DNA from: Chitinophaga sp. SYP-B3965
GTDB taxonomy: Bacteria; Bacteroidota; Bacteroidia; Chitinophagales; Chitinophagaceae
Assembly (NCBI RefSeq): GCF_009647655.1
Contig: NZ_WJFD01000001.1
Span: 682,001-746,000, forward strand
Direction of reading: 5' to 3'
Length of the DNA stretch: 64,000 nt
Shown: piece after piece, positions 36,901 to 42,950 of the stretch
How the letters are laid out: the number at the start of each line of letters is the position of its first letter
Numbering within the stretch: the first letter of the stretch is position 1
Notes under the pieces: generated by a model
What the model was told of the DNA's origin: nothing
Databases searched by the model: none
Seen by the model: only the letters and a program-made list of their open reading frames with translations
Made by a program: the position numbers and the translations under genes

Positions 36901-37324
36901 TGATAACGTCTCCCGTTTCTGCATCTGTAATGATACCAGCGCGGTTATCAGCCTGTTGTTGTGTTGGAGTTGGTTTAGGTGCCGGTGCAGCATACCGGAG
37001 AGATACCGTTTTCCCGTCCAGCATATATTTTAATCCATATTGCTGCAGCTGGTCCAGCGCATCCTTCAGTTTGCCTGTTTCCAGGCGCACACGCTCCAGT
37101 TTTACTTTGGCCAACGCTTCCTCCTGATAAGAGAATTCATACCCGTTGGCTTGCCGCTGAATAACGTCCACCACACGGGCAAGGTCCGTTCTGGCAAGAT
37201 CTACTTTGATGTTCTGTGCACGGGCGAATGGTGCATAAAAAAGGAACAAAAAGAACAGGCCCCAAGCCTTCCAGTACAGGGGACCGCATTTTTTTGACAA
37301 CACGCTTTCTGGTTTTTTTGTCAT
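33980..37324 (-). CDS. SusC/RagA TonB-linked outer-membrane transporter with STN domain
   Basis: ATG 37324 gives 1114 residues and a good signal peptide (ending FARAQ); a TTG 45 bases earlier is less likely. Domains in order: STN (about 40-105), carboxypeptidase-regulatory-like beta-sandwich (about 128-205), TonB plug (about 210-320; VVVTALGIKRDEKALGYA, then SLRGGTPLLVINGVPYG) and a 22-strand barrel to the C-terminus (IGMNIKLTF). The STN domain means it can signal through the FecR-like anti-sigma factor encoded just upstream. It imports an oligomeric nutrient using TonB energy. Confidence 0.94.
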   Translation of the reverse strand: MTKKPESVLSKKCGPLYWKAWGLFFLFLFYAPFARAQNIKVDLARTDLARVVDVIQRQANGYEFSYQEEALAKVKLERVRLETGKLKDALDQLQQYGLKYMLDGKTVSLRYAAPAPKPTPTQQQADNRAGIITDAETGDVIIGATVRVKDSDAGTSTNEKGEFNIRAKADATLIISFIGFLTKEVPVKNQTMFSIALAPDQRRLKQVVVTALGIKRDEKALGYAVQKVSGEEVQRVKGVDLATSLTGKVSGLLIQNSTEFFEAPTISLRGGTPLLVINGVPYGNMTLRDISPDDIESMDVLKGSTAAALYGQRGGEGVIIITTKKSGRKGVTVSINSNTMFNAGFLTLPEVQHNYSAGLGGTYSATDYIWGDRLDIGRTAMQWDPVTKSVKDMPLTSRGKDNFKDFLEPSFITNNNISVTQTGENGSFRVSLTDIYNKGQYPNAKGNMINFSMGGEIKVGSRFNLEATVGYNKRKSPQIWGSGYGNQGYIYNLLMWTGPEYDVTQFRDYWVTPGLTQNWMYKTWYDNPYLIAYEKLNAVDQNTYNASLSAGYSLFPGARLQFRSGMDYYGNEDTKRNPININSTRGGYESKGLYMISNLTGFSINNDLLFTINKKIGKLGIDGLAGGTIYYFRNNVLTGKTRGGLSIPGLYSLASSVERPDVLIGQTEKQVNSLFSKLTLSWNSAFFVDVTGRNDWSSTLPKASRSYFYPSVGASMVLSELFKMPAFMDFWKVRGSWALSKGDLGIYATNRTYATALGVWEGLNTGSYPANIFDGSINPKTARTWEIGTTAYFLKNRLQADVTYYNKYSYNQQANAEISSASGFTTTLVNTDESYVRRGVEVTISGTPIANNIFRWESMFNWSTSHEYYKTLDKQYSADNLWTKVGERRDAYVTEPWEKDPQGNIVHQDNGLPLMSQYPTRIGYMDPSWIWGFTNSLSYRNFIFSFSFDGRVGGLMYEYMNNKMWDTGAHPESDNQYRYDEVVNHKITYIGKGVKVLSGEMKQDKYGRITEDTRVFAKNDIPVSYEAYSRDFADGTPGGALDPTFLKLREMSLQYNIPVNVFRKIGASAASVALTGQNVLIWRKQFKYADPDKGKDDLNSPSNRYIGMNIKLTF

Positions 37325-37435
37325 AGCTTTGTTGTTGATTGTTTTATTGTTTAAGTAAAGCACTTCCAATAGCGCTGTCCTGCTCGACAGCGCTTTATTT
37401 TTGAGTGCATGAAAATGATGGTTCTGCGTATGCCG

Positions 37436-38395
37436 TTATCTTACATAAATACTATCCCCCCGTTGTTCAAAGCGAATATTCCATACAAAAGAAATATGCT
37501 GTAACACCTTGCTTAAAGGCACTCCGTCAAAAGTGGCTGTTACTGTTTTGTTTGCCATGCCATGATCATGATTAAAATGGATGTCGTACCGCTGCTCCAG
37601 TTGGCTGAATACATCTTCAACCGGTGTTTTGAAAAACACCAGCTTACCGGTGGTCCAGGCGCCCAGCTTTTCCGGTGCCTGGTATTCTATAGATACTGTT
37701 TTATCCTGCTTGTTACAGATCAGCAATTCACCCGGTTTTAGCATCTTTTCCTGTTCAGCATGGGCCGTGTCATATATTACCCCAATACTTCCCCGCTGCA
37801 GGCCTACGCGCAGCTGGCCGGACGAAGTATAGGCAGATACGCTGAAAGCTGTGCCATACACCCTGGTAGAAGCATGCCCTGCTTTTACGATGAAGGGTTT
37901 ATCCTTATCGTGATGTACTTCAAAAAATGCCTCACCCATTAAAAATACAGTTCTGATTTCGTTGTTATAGGCAGATGAGTATTTGATACTGGAATGCTCA
38001 TTGAGCGTAACGATCGTACCATCCGGCAGCGTATCCCGCAACATGATGTGCTGGTTGCCGCTGTTGCTCACCGTATACCATTGCGGTGCAGCAGGTTGCT
38101 GATGCATCCACCACCATGCGCCCGCCGTGGCTAACAGCAATACAGCCGCCACACGACCTATATATAGCCATAACCTGCGCGGGGCTGGTTGCTTTGCCCG
38201 GATGTTTTCCATTACCCGTGCCTTCATCAACTCCTTTAGCCCCGGCGCAGCCTGGTGTATGGGCTGTTCCCAGTTATCTTTTATAAAAGCATCTGTCCAG
38301 CCTTCCCCCTGCTGCTCTATCCAAAGCAGCACCCGTTCCCGCTCTTCGCTGGTTAAATGACCTTTGAAAAAATCTTCCAGTATTTTTTTATCCAT
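37436..38395 (-). CDS. FecR-family anti-sigma factor
   Basis: The 319-residue protein has a cytoplasmic N-terminal part (1-73), one membrane helix (about 76-97; RVAAVLLLATAGAWWWM), a periplasmic FecR domain (about 100-205; LPDGTIVTLNEHSSIKYSS, GEAFFEVHHD) and a DUF4974-type C-terminal domain (about 248-319). It passes the STN signal of the SusC protein to the sigma factor. It is read divergently from the sigma gene and in the same direction as susC, 111 bases ahead of the chosen susC start. Confidence 0.93.
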   Translation of the reverse strand: MDKKILEDFFKGHLTSEERERVLLWIEQQGEGWTDAFIKDNWEQPIHQAAPGLKELMKARVMENIRAKQPAPRRLWLYIGRVAAVLLLATAGAWWWMHQQPAAPQWYTVSNSGNQHIMLRDTLPDGTIVTLNEHSSIKYSSAYNNEIRTVFLMGEAFFEVHHDKDKPFIVKAGHASTRVYGTAFSVSAYTSSGQLRVGLQRGSIGVIYDTAHAEQEKMLKPGELLICNKQDKTVSIEYQAPEKLGAWTTGKLVFFKTPVEDVFSQLEQRYDIHFNHDHGMANKTVTATFDGVPLSKVLQHISFVWNIRFEQRGDSIYVR

Positions 38396-38517
38396 AAATA
38401 ATAAGTGCTATAAAATATATTTTCCTGTATCAACACGTTTGTCATTTAATTTACCCGTACTGCCATCATACGCTTAATGATTAGTTAATGTTGGGCTTTT
38501 ATCTTTAACCGCAAATA

Positions 38518-39084
38518 ATGTATCCCTTGTCAAAATATCATGAAAACAGGTTAAAGCGGATCATTGACGAAACACATGACAAGCTCTTTTCTGTATTGTT
38601 TGCCATGTGCGGAGAAGTGCATTTGTCTGAAGACATCATGCAGGAATGTTACATCCGCCTTTGGCAACATATGCACGAAGTTAAAGATGACCATGCTATC
38701 CTTGCCCTGTTAAGGCAATATGCCCGTAATATATTTCTGGATGAGATGAGGAAGAGAGGGCGGCAGAAAGCCCTGCTCCTGAAGGTTACAAAAGAAGACC
38801 TTTCACCATCGGCAGATGAAAGGATCATAAATGAAGAAAAACACCAGCTGATCCAAAGAGCCATCAATAAGCTTCCGCAGCAGCAGCAACTGATCTTCAG
38901 GATGCATAAGGAGCATGATATGAGCTACCGGCAGATTGCGGCGGAGTTGGAAATAGCTACAGGTACAATAGAAAAGCAGATGAACCGGGCCCTGAGGTCA
39001 CTAAAACATGAGCTGCACCATCTGAAAAGTATGGATGCAGGGATCATTATCTATATCGCCATGCTGCAATTACCGGGTTGGTAG
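38518..39084 (+). CDS. ECF-type RNA polymerase sigma factor
   Basis: The 188-residue protein has sigma region 2 (about 20-85; LSEDIMQECYIRLWQH, NIFLDEMRKRG) and region 4 (about 110-170; LPQQQQLIFRMHKEHDMSYRQIAAELEIATGTIEKQ). It belongs to the group that works with FecR and STN-SusC proteins. It is divergent from fecR with 122 bases between the starts. The usual arrangement has sigma and anti-sigma genes in one direction, so the divergence deserves notice. It should switch on the susC-susD-phosphatase genes. Confidence 0.92.
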   Translation: MYPLSKYHENRLKRIIDETHDKLFSVLFAMCGEVHLSEDIMQECYIRLWQHMHEVKDDHAILALLRQYARNIFLDEMRKRGRQKALLLKVTKEDLSPSADERIINEEKHQLIQRAINKLPQQQQLIFRMHKEHDMSYRQIAAELEIATGTIEKQMNRALRSLKHELHHLKSMDAGIIIYIAMLQLPGW

Positions 39085-39093
39085 GCATAAGCC

Positions 39094-39129
39094 AAAAAAT
39101 TAAGGCGGACCATCAACTGGTCCGCCTTA
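39094..39129 (-). terminator. Minus-strand terminator downstream of the 39-residue ORF
   Basis: TAAGGCGGACCA (39101-39112) pairs perfectly with TGGTCCGCCTTA (39118-39129) around TCAAC. The run of A at 39094-39099 gives a T-tract only on the minus strand, so it terminates transcription coming from about 39400 leftward. It may also end the sigma gene weakly. Confidence 0.78.
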
Positions 39130-39280
39130 AAAGTCTTTAGGGGAAAACTATCCTCAAAATGCTGCGCGGCATAGGCGCCGGATGAGCAAATAAACCCCCG
39201 CGCCCTAAATTGGGCCGGTTCGAACATTACGGTACAATGGGTCCCGCTGCGGTCATACTACCTGTATGCCCCCGCCTAAA
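39130..39280 (-). other. GC-rich, apparently structured segment of unknown role
   Basis: This stretch lies between the small ORF and the minus-strand terminator. It is clearly richer in G and C than nearby intergenic DNA and contains several short inverted repeats, for example CATAC/GTATG around TACCT near 39254-39268 and GCCC/GGGC near 39208-39221. On the minus strand two related starts occur, TTTAGGCGGGGG and TTTAGGGCGCGGGGG. It may be a structured 3' untranslated region or a small RNA. A minus-strand frame from about 39234 is open through it but has no recognisable features. Confidence 0.4.
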
Positions 39281-39400
39281 CTAGATGAACAAATCCTGTG
39301 TAGCATCAAATTCATCCTGTTTGTTGATACTGTTTTTAATAAACGGAATCAAAGCAAGGCCTACCGTAAGAATCACTAAAAGTACATGTCTGAATTTCAT
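39281..39400 (-). CDS. Small hydrophobic protein, 39 residues
   Basis: An ATG at 39400 opens 39 codons: a basic start (MKFRH), a hydrophobic helix (about 6-21; VLLVILTVGLALIPF) and a polar acidic tail with NKQDEFDATQDLF. The layout is that of a small inner-membrane protein. It lies in a 605-base gap and is followed on the same strand by a GC-rich segment and a strong terminator, which supports a real transcript. I recognise no family. The frame is short, so chance cannot be excluded. Confidence 0.45.
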   Translation of the reverse strand: MKFRHVLLVILTVGLALIPFIKNSINKQDEFDATQDLFI

Positions 39401-39604
39401 AACCTATCATTTTATTCTTGCTTACTTATATAACTAAATAACGTGCCAAAAGGTTACGTGGTTTTACGGGAAAAAGATGCCTTATTTGGTAAATAGGAGC
39501 GACTAAAATGCACATTCCTTACTGGTACAGCATCTTGCGGAACTTACGTCTATATAATTTAAAAACAATATAGATAAAGTCGATATCCATAAGAACGAAA
39601 TCTA

Positions 39605-39636
39605 TTTGATTTATAACCTTTTGAGGGGCAACTTTG
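39605..39636 (+). promoter_or_regulatory. Promoter of ahpC
   Basis: TTTG (39605-39608), 20 bases, then CAACTTTG (39629-39636) match the Bacteroidota promoter except for the first base of the -7 box. The expected start is near 39643, giving a leader of about 45 bases. Confidence 0.7.
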
Positions 39637-39689
39637 CGCCGGCTTTACGAAATAGCATAGCAATAAATCAATAAATCCGACATAGTATC

Positions 39690-40244
39690 ATGAAAAATGC
39701 AGTTTTATCAGTAGGGGCGGAGTTCCCGGCGTTTGCAAAAAAGGCAGTTGTATCAATCGAAAAAGGGAAAGAATTTTACGAGATCTCTTCTGAAGAGATC
39801 AAAGCTTCCGGTAAATGGATGGTGATGTTCTGGTGGCCGAAAGATTTCACTTTCGTTTGCCCTACAGAGATCGCCGAATTCAACAAACACTACCAGGACT
39901 TCGCTGACCGCGATGCTATCCTGATCGGTGCTTCTACAGATTCTGAATTCGTTCACCTCGCCTGGAGGAATAACCACGATGACCTGCGTGGTTTACAATT
40001 CCCTATGCTGGCAGACACGTCTAAAAGTCTCGCACAGGAACTGGGTATCCTGGAAGCAGAAGAAAAGATCGCTTACCGCGCTACTTTCGTGGTAGATCCA
40101 AATGGCATCATCCGCTGGACTTCCGTATACGACCTCTCTGTTGGACGTAACGTGAAAGAAGTACTGCGTGTAATGGATGCACTGCAATCAGATGAGCTGT
40201 GCCCCTGCAACTGGCAGAAAGGTGAAGCTACCATCAAAGCCTGA
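39690..40244 (+). CDS. ahpC: Peroxiredoxin, AhpC type
   Basis: The 184-residue protein has the peroxidatic Cys57 in FTFVCPTEI and two further cysteines near the C-terminus, Cys171 and Cys173 (ELCPCNW), which act as resolving residues. The layout is close to the actinobacterial-type AhpC that is reduced by AhpD rather than AhpF. An AhpD-like gene follows after 49 bases. It reduces hydrogen peroxide and organic peroxides in the cytoplasm. Confidence 0.94.
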   Translation: MKNAVLSVGAEFPAFAKKAVVSIEKGKEFYEISSEEIKASGKWMVMFWWPKDFTFVCPTEIAEFNKHYQDFADRDAILIGASTDSEFVHLAWRNNHDDLRGLQFPMLADTSKSLAQELGILEAEEKIAYRATFVVDPNGIIRWTSVYDLSVGRNVKEVLRVMDALQSDELCPCNWQKGEATIKA

Positions 40245-40252
40245 TTATTTAT

Positions 40253-40281
40253 GCCGGGCAAGGATTCCTTGCCCGGCTTTT
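40253..40281 (+). terminator. Intrinsic terminator between ahpC and ahpD
   Basis: GCCGGGCAAGG (40253-40263) pairs perfectly with CCTTGCCCGGC (40267-40277) around ATT and runs into TTTT. It begins eight bases after the ahpC stop and ends about 13 bases before the ahpD start. There is no room for a separate ahpD promoter, so ahpD is probably made by read-through, at a lower level than ahpC. Confidence 0.85.
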
Positions 40282-40293
40282 AAAAAGAAAATT

Positions 40294-40881
40294 ATGTTCG
40301 CTACAAATACATCCGATACTGCCCAGCAGTTATTGCAGGTGGTAGGCCTCCCCGGTACGGAAGTACCCGCAAAGCTGACAGCACTCGCTGCTGCCGATGC
40401 CCGTTACCTGAAAGATCTCAAGATCAACGTTTCCAATTCCCTCGAAGCCGCCACGCTCCCTAAAAAGGATGCTTACCTGATCGGGCTGTCCGTAGCCATC
40501 AATGAAAAGCTGCCCGCCCTGCAAAGTGGTTTTGAGCAGTTGGCCCTGGCAGCAGGTGCTACCGATAAGGAAATTGCTGATATCGTGAGCTGCACTTCCC
40601 TCATGAACGCCAATAATGTGTACTACCGCTTCCGCCATTTCGTGGAAAAAGAGTTTTATACCACCGCGCCGGCAGGTATCCGGATGAGCATTATGGCCAA
40701 TCCGGTGATCGGAAAGGAGCTTTTTGAGCTGGTGAGCCTGGTTATTTCTGCCCTGAACGGTTGTCAGATGTGTGTAACTTCCCACGAAGAAGCCCTTTTG
40801 AAACACGGTACAGAACAGCAGCGGATCCTGGATGCAGTGAGACTGGGCGCGGTTATCAAGAGCTTAGGTGTACTGCTCTGA
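40294..40881 (+). CDS. ahpD: AhpD-like alkylhydroperoxidase (carboxymuconolactone decarboxylase fold)
   Basis: ATG 40294 gives 195 residues. The catalytic motif is Cys157-x-x-Cys160 with His164 (NGCQMCVTSHEEAL), the redox pair of AhpD. AhpD passes electrons from a lipoyl protein to AhpC. The frame is open upstream as far as 40177, but that part overlaps ahpC and the terminator hairpin, so the internal ATG is chosen. The hairpin just ahead of the gene may limit its expression. Confidence 0.9.
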   Translation: MFATNTSDTAQQLLQVVGLPGTEVPAKLTALAAADARYLKDLKINVSNSLEAATLPKKDAYLIGLSVAINEKLPALQSGFEQLALAAGATDKEIADIVSCTSLMNANNVYYRFRHFVEKEFYTTAPAGIRMSIMANPVIGKELFELVSLVISALNGCQMCVTSHEEALLKHGTEQQRILDAVRLGAVIKSLGVLL

Positions 40882-40945
40882 GGTAGGTGAAGTGTCCAGA
40901 AAAAAGGACACCCGGAAATAGTGTTAATAAAAACACTGGCTAGAA

Positions 40946-40977
40946 TTTGATTATTAAACAAATTAGTGCGACTTTTG
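40946..40977 (+). promoter_or_regulatory. Promoter of the rpmB-rpmG-DUF4295 operon
   Basis: TTTG (40946-40949), 20 bases, then GACTTTTG (40970-40977) fit the Bacteroidota promoter with one mismatch in the -7 box. The rpmB ATG is 20 bases further on. Confidence 0.68.
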
Positions 40978-40997
40978 CAGTCCAAAATTTTAAGAAC

Positions 40998-41237
40998 ATG
41001 GCAAGAGTATGTCAGGTGACAGGGAAAAAACCAATTACAGGTCATCACGTATCTTTCTCGAACATTAAGACGAACAGAAGGTTTCTGCCTAATCTGCAAA
41101 CCAAACGTTTTTTCTTAGCGGAAGAGGATAAGTGGATCACTTTGAAAGTGTCTGCAGATGGTTTAAGAACCATCAACAAACGTGGTCTGTATGCCGTAGT
41201 TAAAGAACTGCGCGCAGGTGGCAACAAGAGCATCTAA
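40998..41237 (+). CDS. rpmB: 50S ribosomal protein L28
   Basis: The 79-residue protein begins [21 protein letters not shown] and continues with the L28 signature [18 protein letters not shown] 40998 is chosen because the family starts MARVC; a start further upstream at 40947 would lie inside the promoter. It is the first gene of a ribosomal operon with rpmG 32 bases downstream. Confidence 0.96.
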   Translation: MARVCQVTGKKPITGHHVSFSNIKTNRRFLPNLQTKRFFLAEEDKWITLKVSADGLRTINKRGLYAVVKELRAGGNKSI

Positions 41238-41269
41238 TCCATTTAGGATCAATTTAATAAGAATACAAA

Positions 41270-41452
41270 ATGGCAAAGAAAGGTAACAGGGTACAAGTAA
41301 TACTGGAATGCACAGAGCATAAAAACTCTGGCCTGGCAGGTACTTCCCGCTACATCAGCAACAAAAACAAGAAAAACACTCCTGAGCGTCTGGAGTTGAA
41401 AAAGTACAACCCTATCATGAGAAAGGTGACTGTACACAAGGAAATTAAATAA
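41270..41452 (+). CDS. rpmG: 50S ribosomal protein L33
   Basis: The 60-residue protein ([19 protein letters not shown], then [20 protein letters not shown]) is an ordinary bacterial L33. It has a single cysteine, so it is the zinc-free form. It lies between L28 and the DUF4295 gene, as in other Bacteroidota. Confidence 0.96.
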   Translation: MAKKGNRVQVILECTEHKNSGLAGTSRYISNKNKKNTPERLELKKYNPIMRKVTVHKEIK

Positions 41453-41547
41453 GGTCAATGCTAATTGCTTTGAGGTAATCGTTTCGAGTTCATACGATTA
41501 GCTCTGGACGATTGACAATTTCAATTAACATTTAACATTATAAGACA

Positions 41548-41718
41548 ATGGCAAAAGCAGCTAAAACCGCGATCAAGAAAGATGCTAAGGCAGCAGCCGA
41601 AGCTAAGGTGTGGACTAAAGTGATCAGAGCGGTACGTTCTCCTAAATCCGGTGCATATACTTTTAAAGAAGCTATCATCCACAAGGATAAAGTTCAGGAG
41701 TACATCAGCAACAAATAA
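41548..41718 (+). CDS. DUF4295 family small basic protein
   Basis: The 56-residue ORF starts MAKAAKTAIKKDAK and ends with the family core TKVIRAVRSPKSGAYTFKEA followed by IIHKDKVQEYISNK. DUF4295 is a small basic protein found in Bacteroidota directly after L28 and L33, so it is probably ribosome-linked; its role is not established. The N-terminus is richer in Lys and Ala than usual. The gene lies 95 bases after rpmG and is followed by a terminator. Confidence 0.9.
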   Translation: MAKAAKTAIKKDAKAAAEAKVWTKVIRAVRSPKSGAYTFKEAIIHKDKVQEYISNK

Positions 41719-41742
41719 TTCGGCTTTACTAATCATACTGCT

Positions 41743-41775
41743 AAAAAGCTGTCCCGTCAACCGGGACGGCTTTTT
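41743..41775 (+). terminator. Terminator of the rpmB operon
   Basis: AAAAAGCTGTCCCG (41743-41756) pairs with CGGGACGGCTTTTT (41762-41775) with one G-T wobble and a short loop. It ends in five T. Confidence 0.9.
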
Positions 41776-41858
41776 GTGTTTCGGGAGGGTAGGAAAGAGC
41801 ATTTGGAAAGACTTGTAAAATAAGGTACATTAGCCAACTTTTTATCATACATACTTAA

Positions 41859-42851
41859 ATGAATAGAACCGAACTACTAAACAATAAGATTGAACAGGCT
41901 GAATCCGGAATAGTATTTTACAGCCTCACACCTCCAAAGATCACTACAGAAGCTGAAAGGCTGATAACAATCGCAGGTAATCAGGTGGAACGGCTGAGCA
42001 ACCTGGATATTGACGGCTTAATCCTGTATGATATACAAGACGAGTCCACAAGGACAGAAAAGGAACGGACATTTTCATTTATACGGACAGTGTCACCCGA
42101 AGAATATAGCCGGTTATACTTAAAGGACCTTCATATACCCAAAATAATATATAAAAGTATAGCCAACCAGAATAGTGAACAGTTCACCAGTTGGTTGAAA
42201 GATAATGATGACCTGGGTACAGCGGTTTTTGTCGGCGCATCTTCCAAAAAGGAAATTGACACAACACAATTTTCATTGAGCGATGCTTACCAGGTTAAAA
42301 TGCAGCATGGCAAACAATTGATGCTGGGAGGAGTGACCATCCCGGAACGGCATGGCAAAAAGGGCGACGAGCACATACGTATCTTTAATAAGATCGATAG
42401 TGGTTGCAGGTTTTTTGTTTCTCAATGTGTCTACAATATCAACGATACCAAAAACCTACTTTCCGATTACTATTATTATGCTTCGGAAGAAGGTAAGAAA
42501 ATGGCACCGATCATCTTTACCCTGGCACCATGTGGCTCCTTAAAAACGCTTCAGTTTATGGAATGGCTGGGTATTAAAGTTCCAAAGTGGCTTTTTAACG
42601 ATCTCAAACATTCTGAAGACATCCTTGAAGCCTCCATTAAAACTTCACTCAACATCGCTCATGAGATCCTGAACTATGCCGCTAATAAAAACATTCCGGT
42701 AGGATTTAATATTGAAAGCATTTCTATAAAAAAAGAGGAGATCAATGCGGCTCATGCATTGCTGAAGGATGTTCTGAAACTTGTGAGACCATCTAAAGAA
42801 AGTAAAACGGTTGCGCAATTGACCAGCTCAGAAAGTATATTGACAAAATAA
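41859..42851 (+). CDS. MetF-like (methylenetetrahydrofolate reductase fold) protein with altered active site
   Basis: The 330 residues follow the MTHFR barrel: IRIFNKIDSGCRFFVSQCVY matches the KxxxGAxxxITQ segment, WLGIKVPKWLFNDL matches the VRIPAWM segment, and NIPVGFNIESI matches the strand near the C-terminus. Two acidic residues important in E. coli MetF seem to be missing. The FEFFPP motif (Glu28) corresponds to FYSLTPP (20-26), and the RGD motif (Asp120) corresponds to FVGAS (123-127). It may therefore bind a folate or flavin without reducing it, or do another reaction. It is AT-richer than its neighbours and stands inside an otherwise conserved ribosomal/ftsY cluster. Confidence 0.7.
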   Translation: MNRTELLNNKIEQAESGIVFYSLTPPKITTEAERLITIAGNQVERLSNLDIDGLILYDIQDESTRTEKERTFSFIRTVSPEEYSRLYLKDLHIPKIIYKSIANQNSEQFTSWLKDNDDLGTAVFVGASSKKEIDTTQFSLSDAYQVKMQHGKQLMLGGVTIPERHGKKGDEHIRIFNKIDSGCRFFVSQCVYNINDTKNLLSDYYYYASEEGKKMAPIIFTLAPCGSLKTLQFMEWLGIKVPKWLFNDLKHSEDILEASIKTSLNIAHEILNYAANKNIPVGFNIESISIKKEEINAAHALLKDVLKLVRPSKESKTVAQLTSSESILTK

Positions 42852-42950
42852 TCATCGTCGGCCGGTTAATATACAACACTTATTTGACGGGATACTGGTG
42901 CTTTTCATATCAAATCTTCCTTAGATTGATACTTCCGAAAAACACCCGTT

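Noticed and set aside
39221..39233. GGTTCGAAC resembling a tRNA or tmRNA T-loop
   Set aside because: The bases on either side cannot form a T-stem in either orientation, and no acceptor stem or anticodon arm can be found.
39435..39460. TTGGCACG-like sigma-54 promoter upstream of the 39-residue ORF on the minus strand
   Set aside because: The -24 half looks good, but the -12 GC is absent at the right spacing (AG is found).
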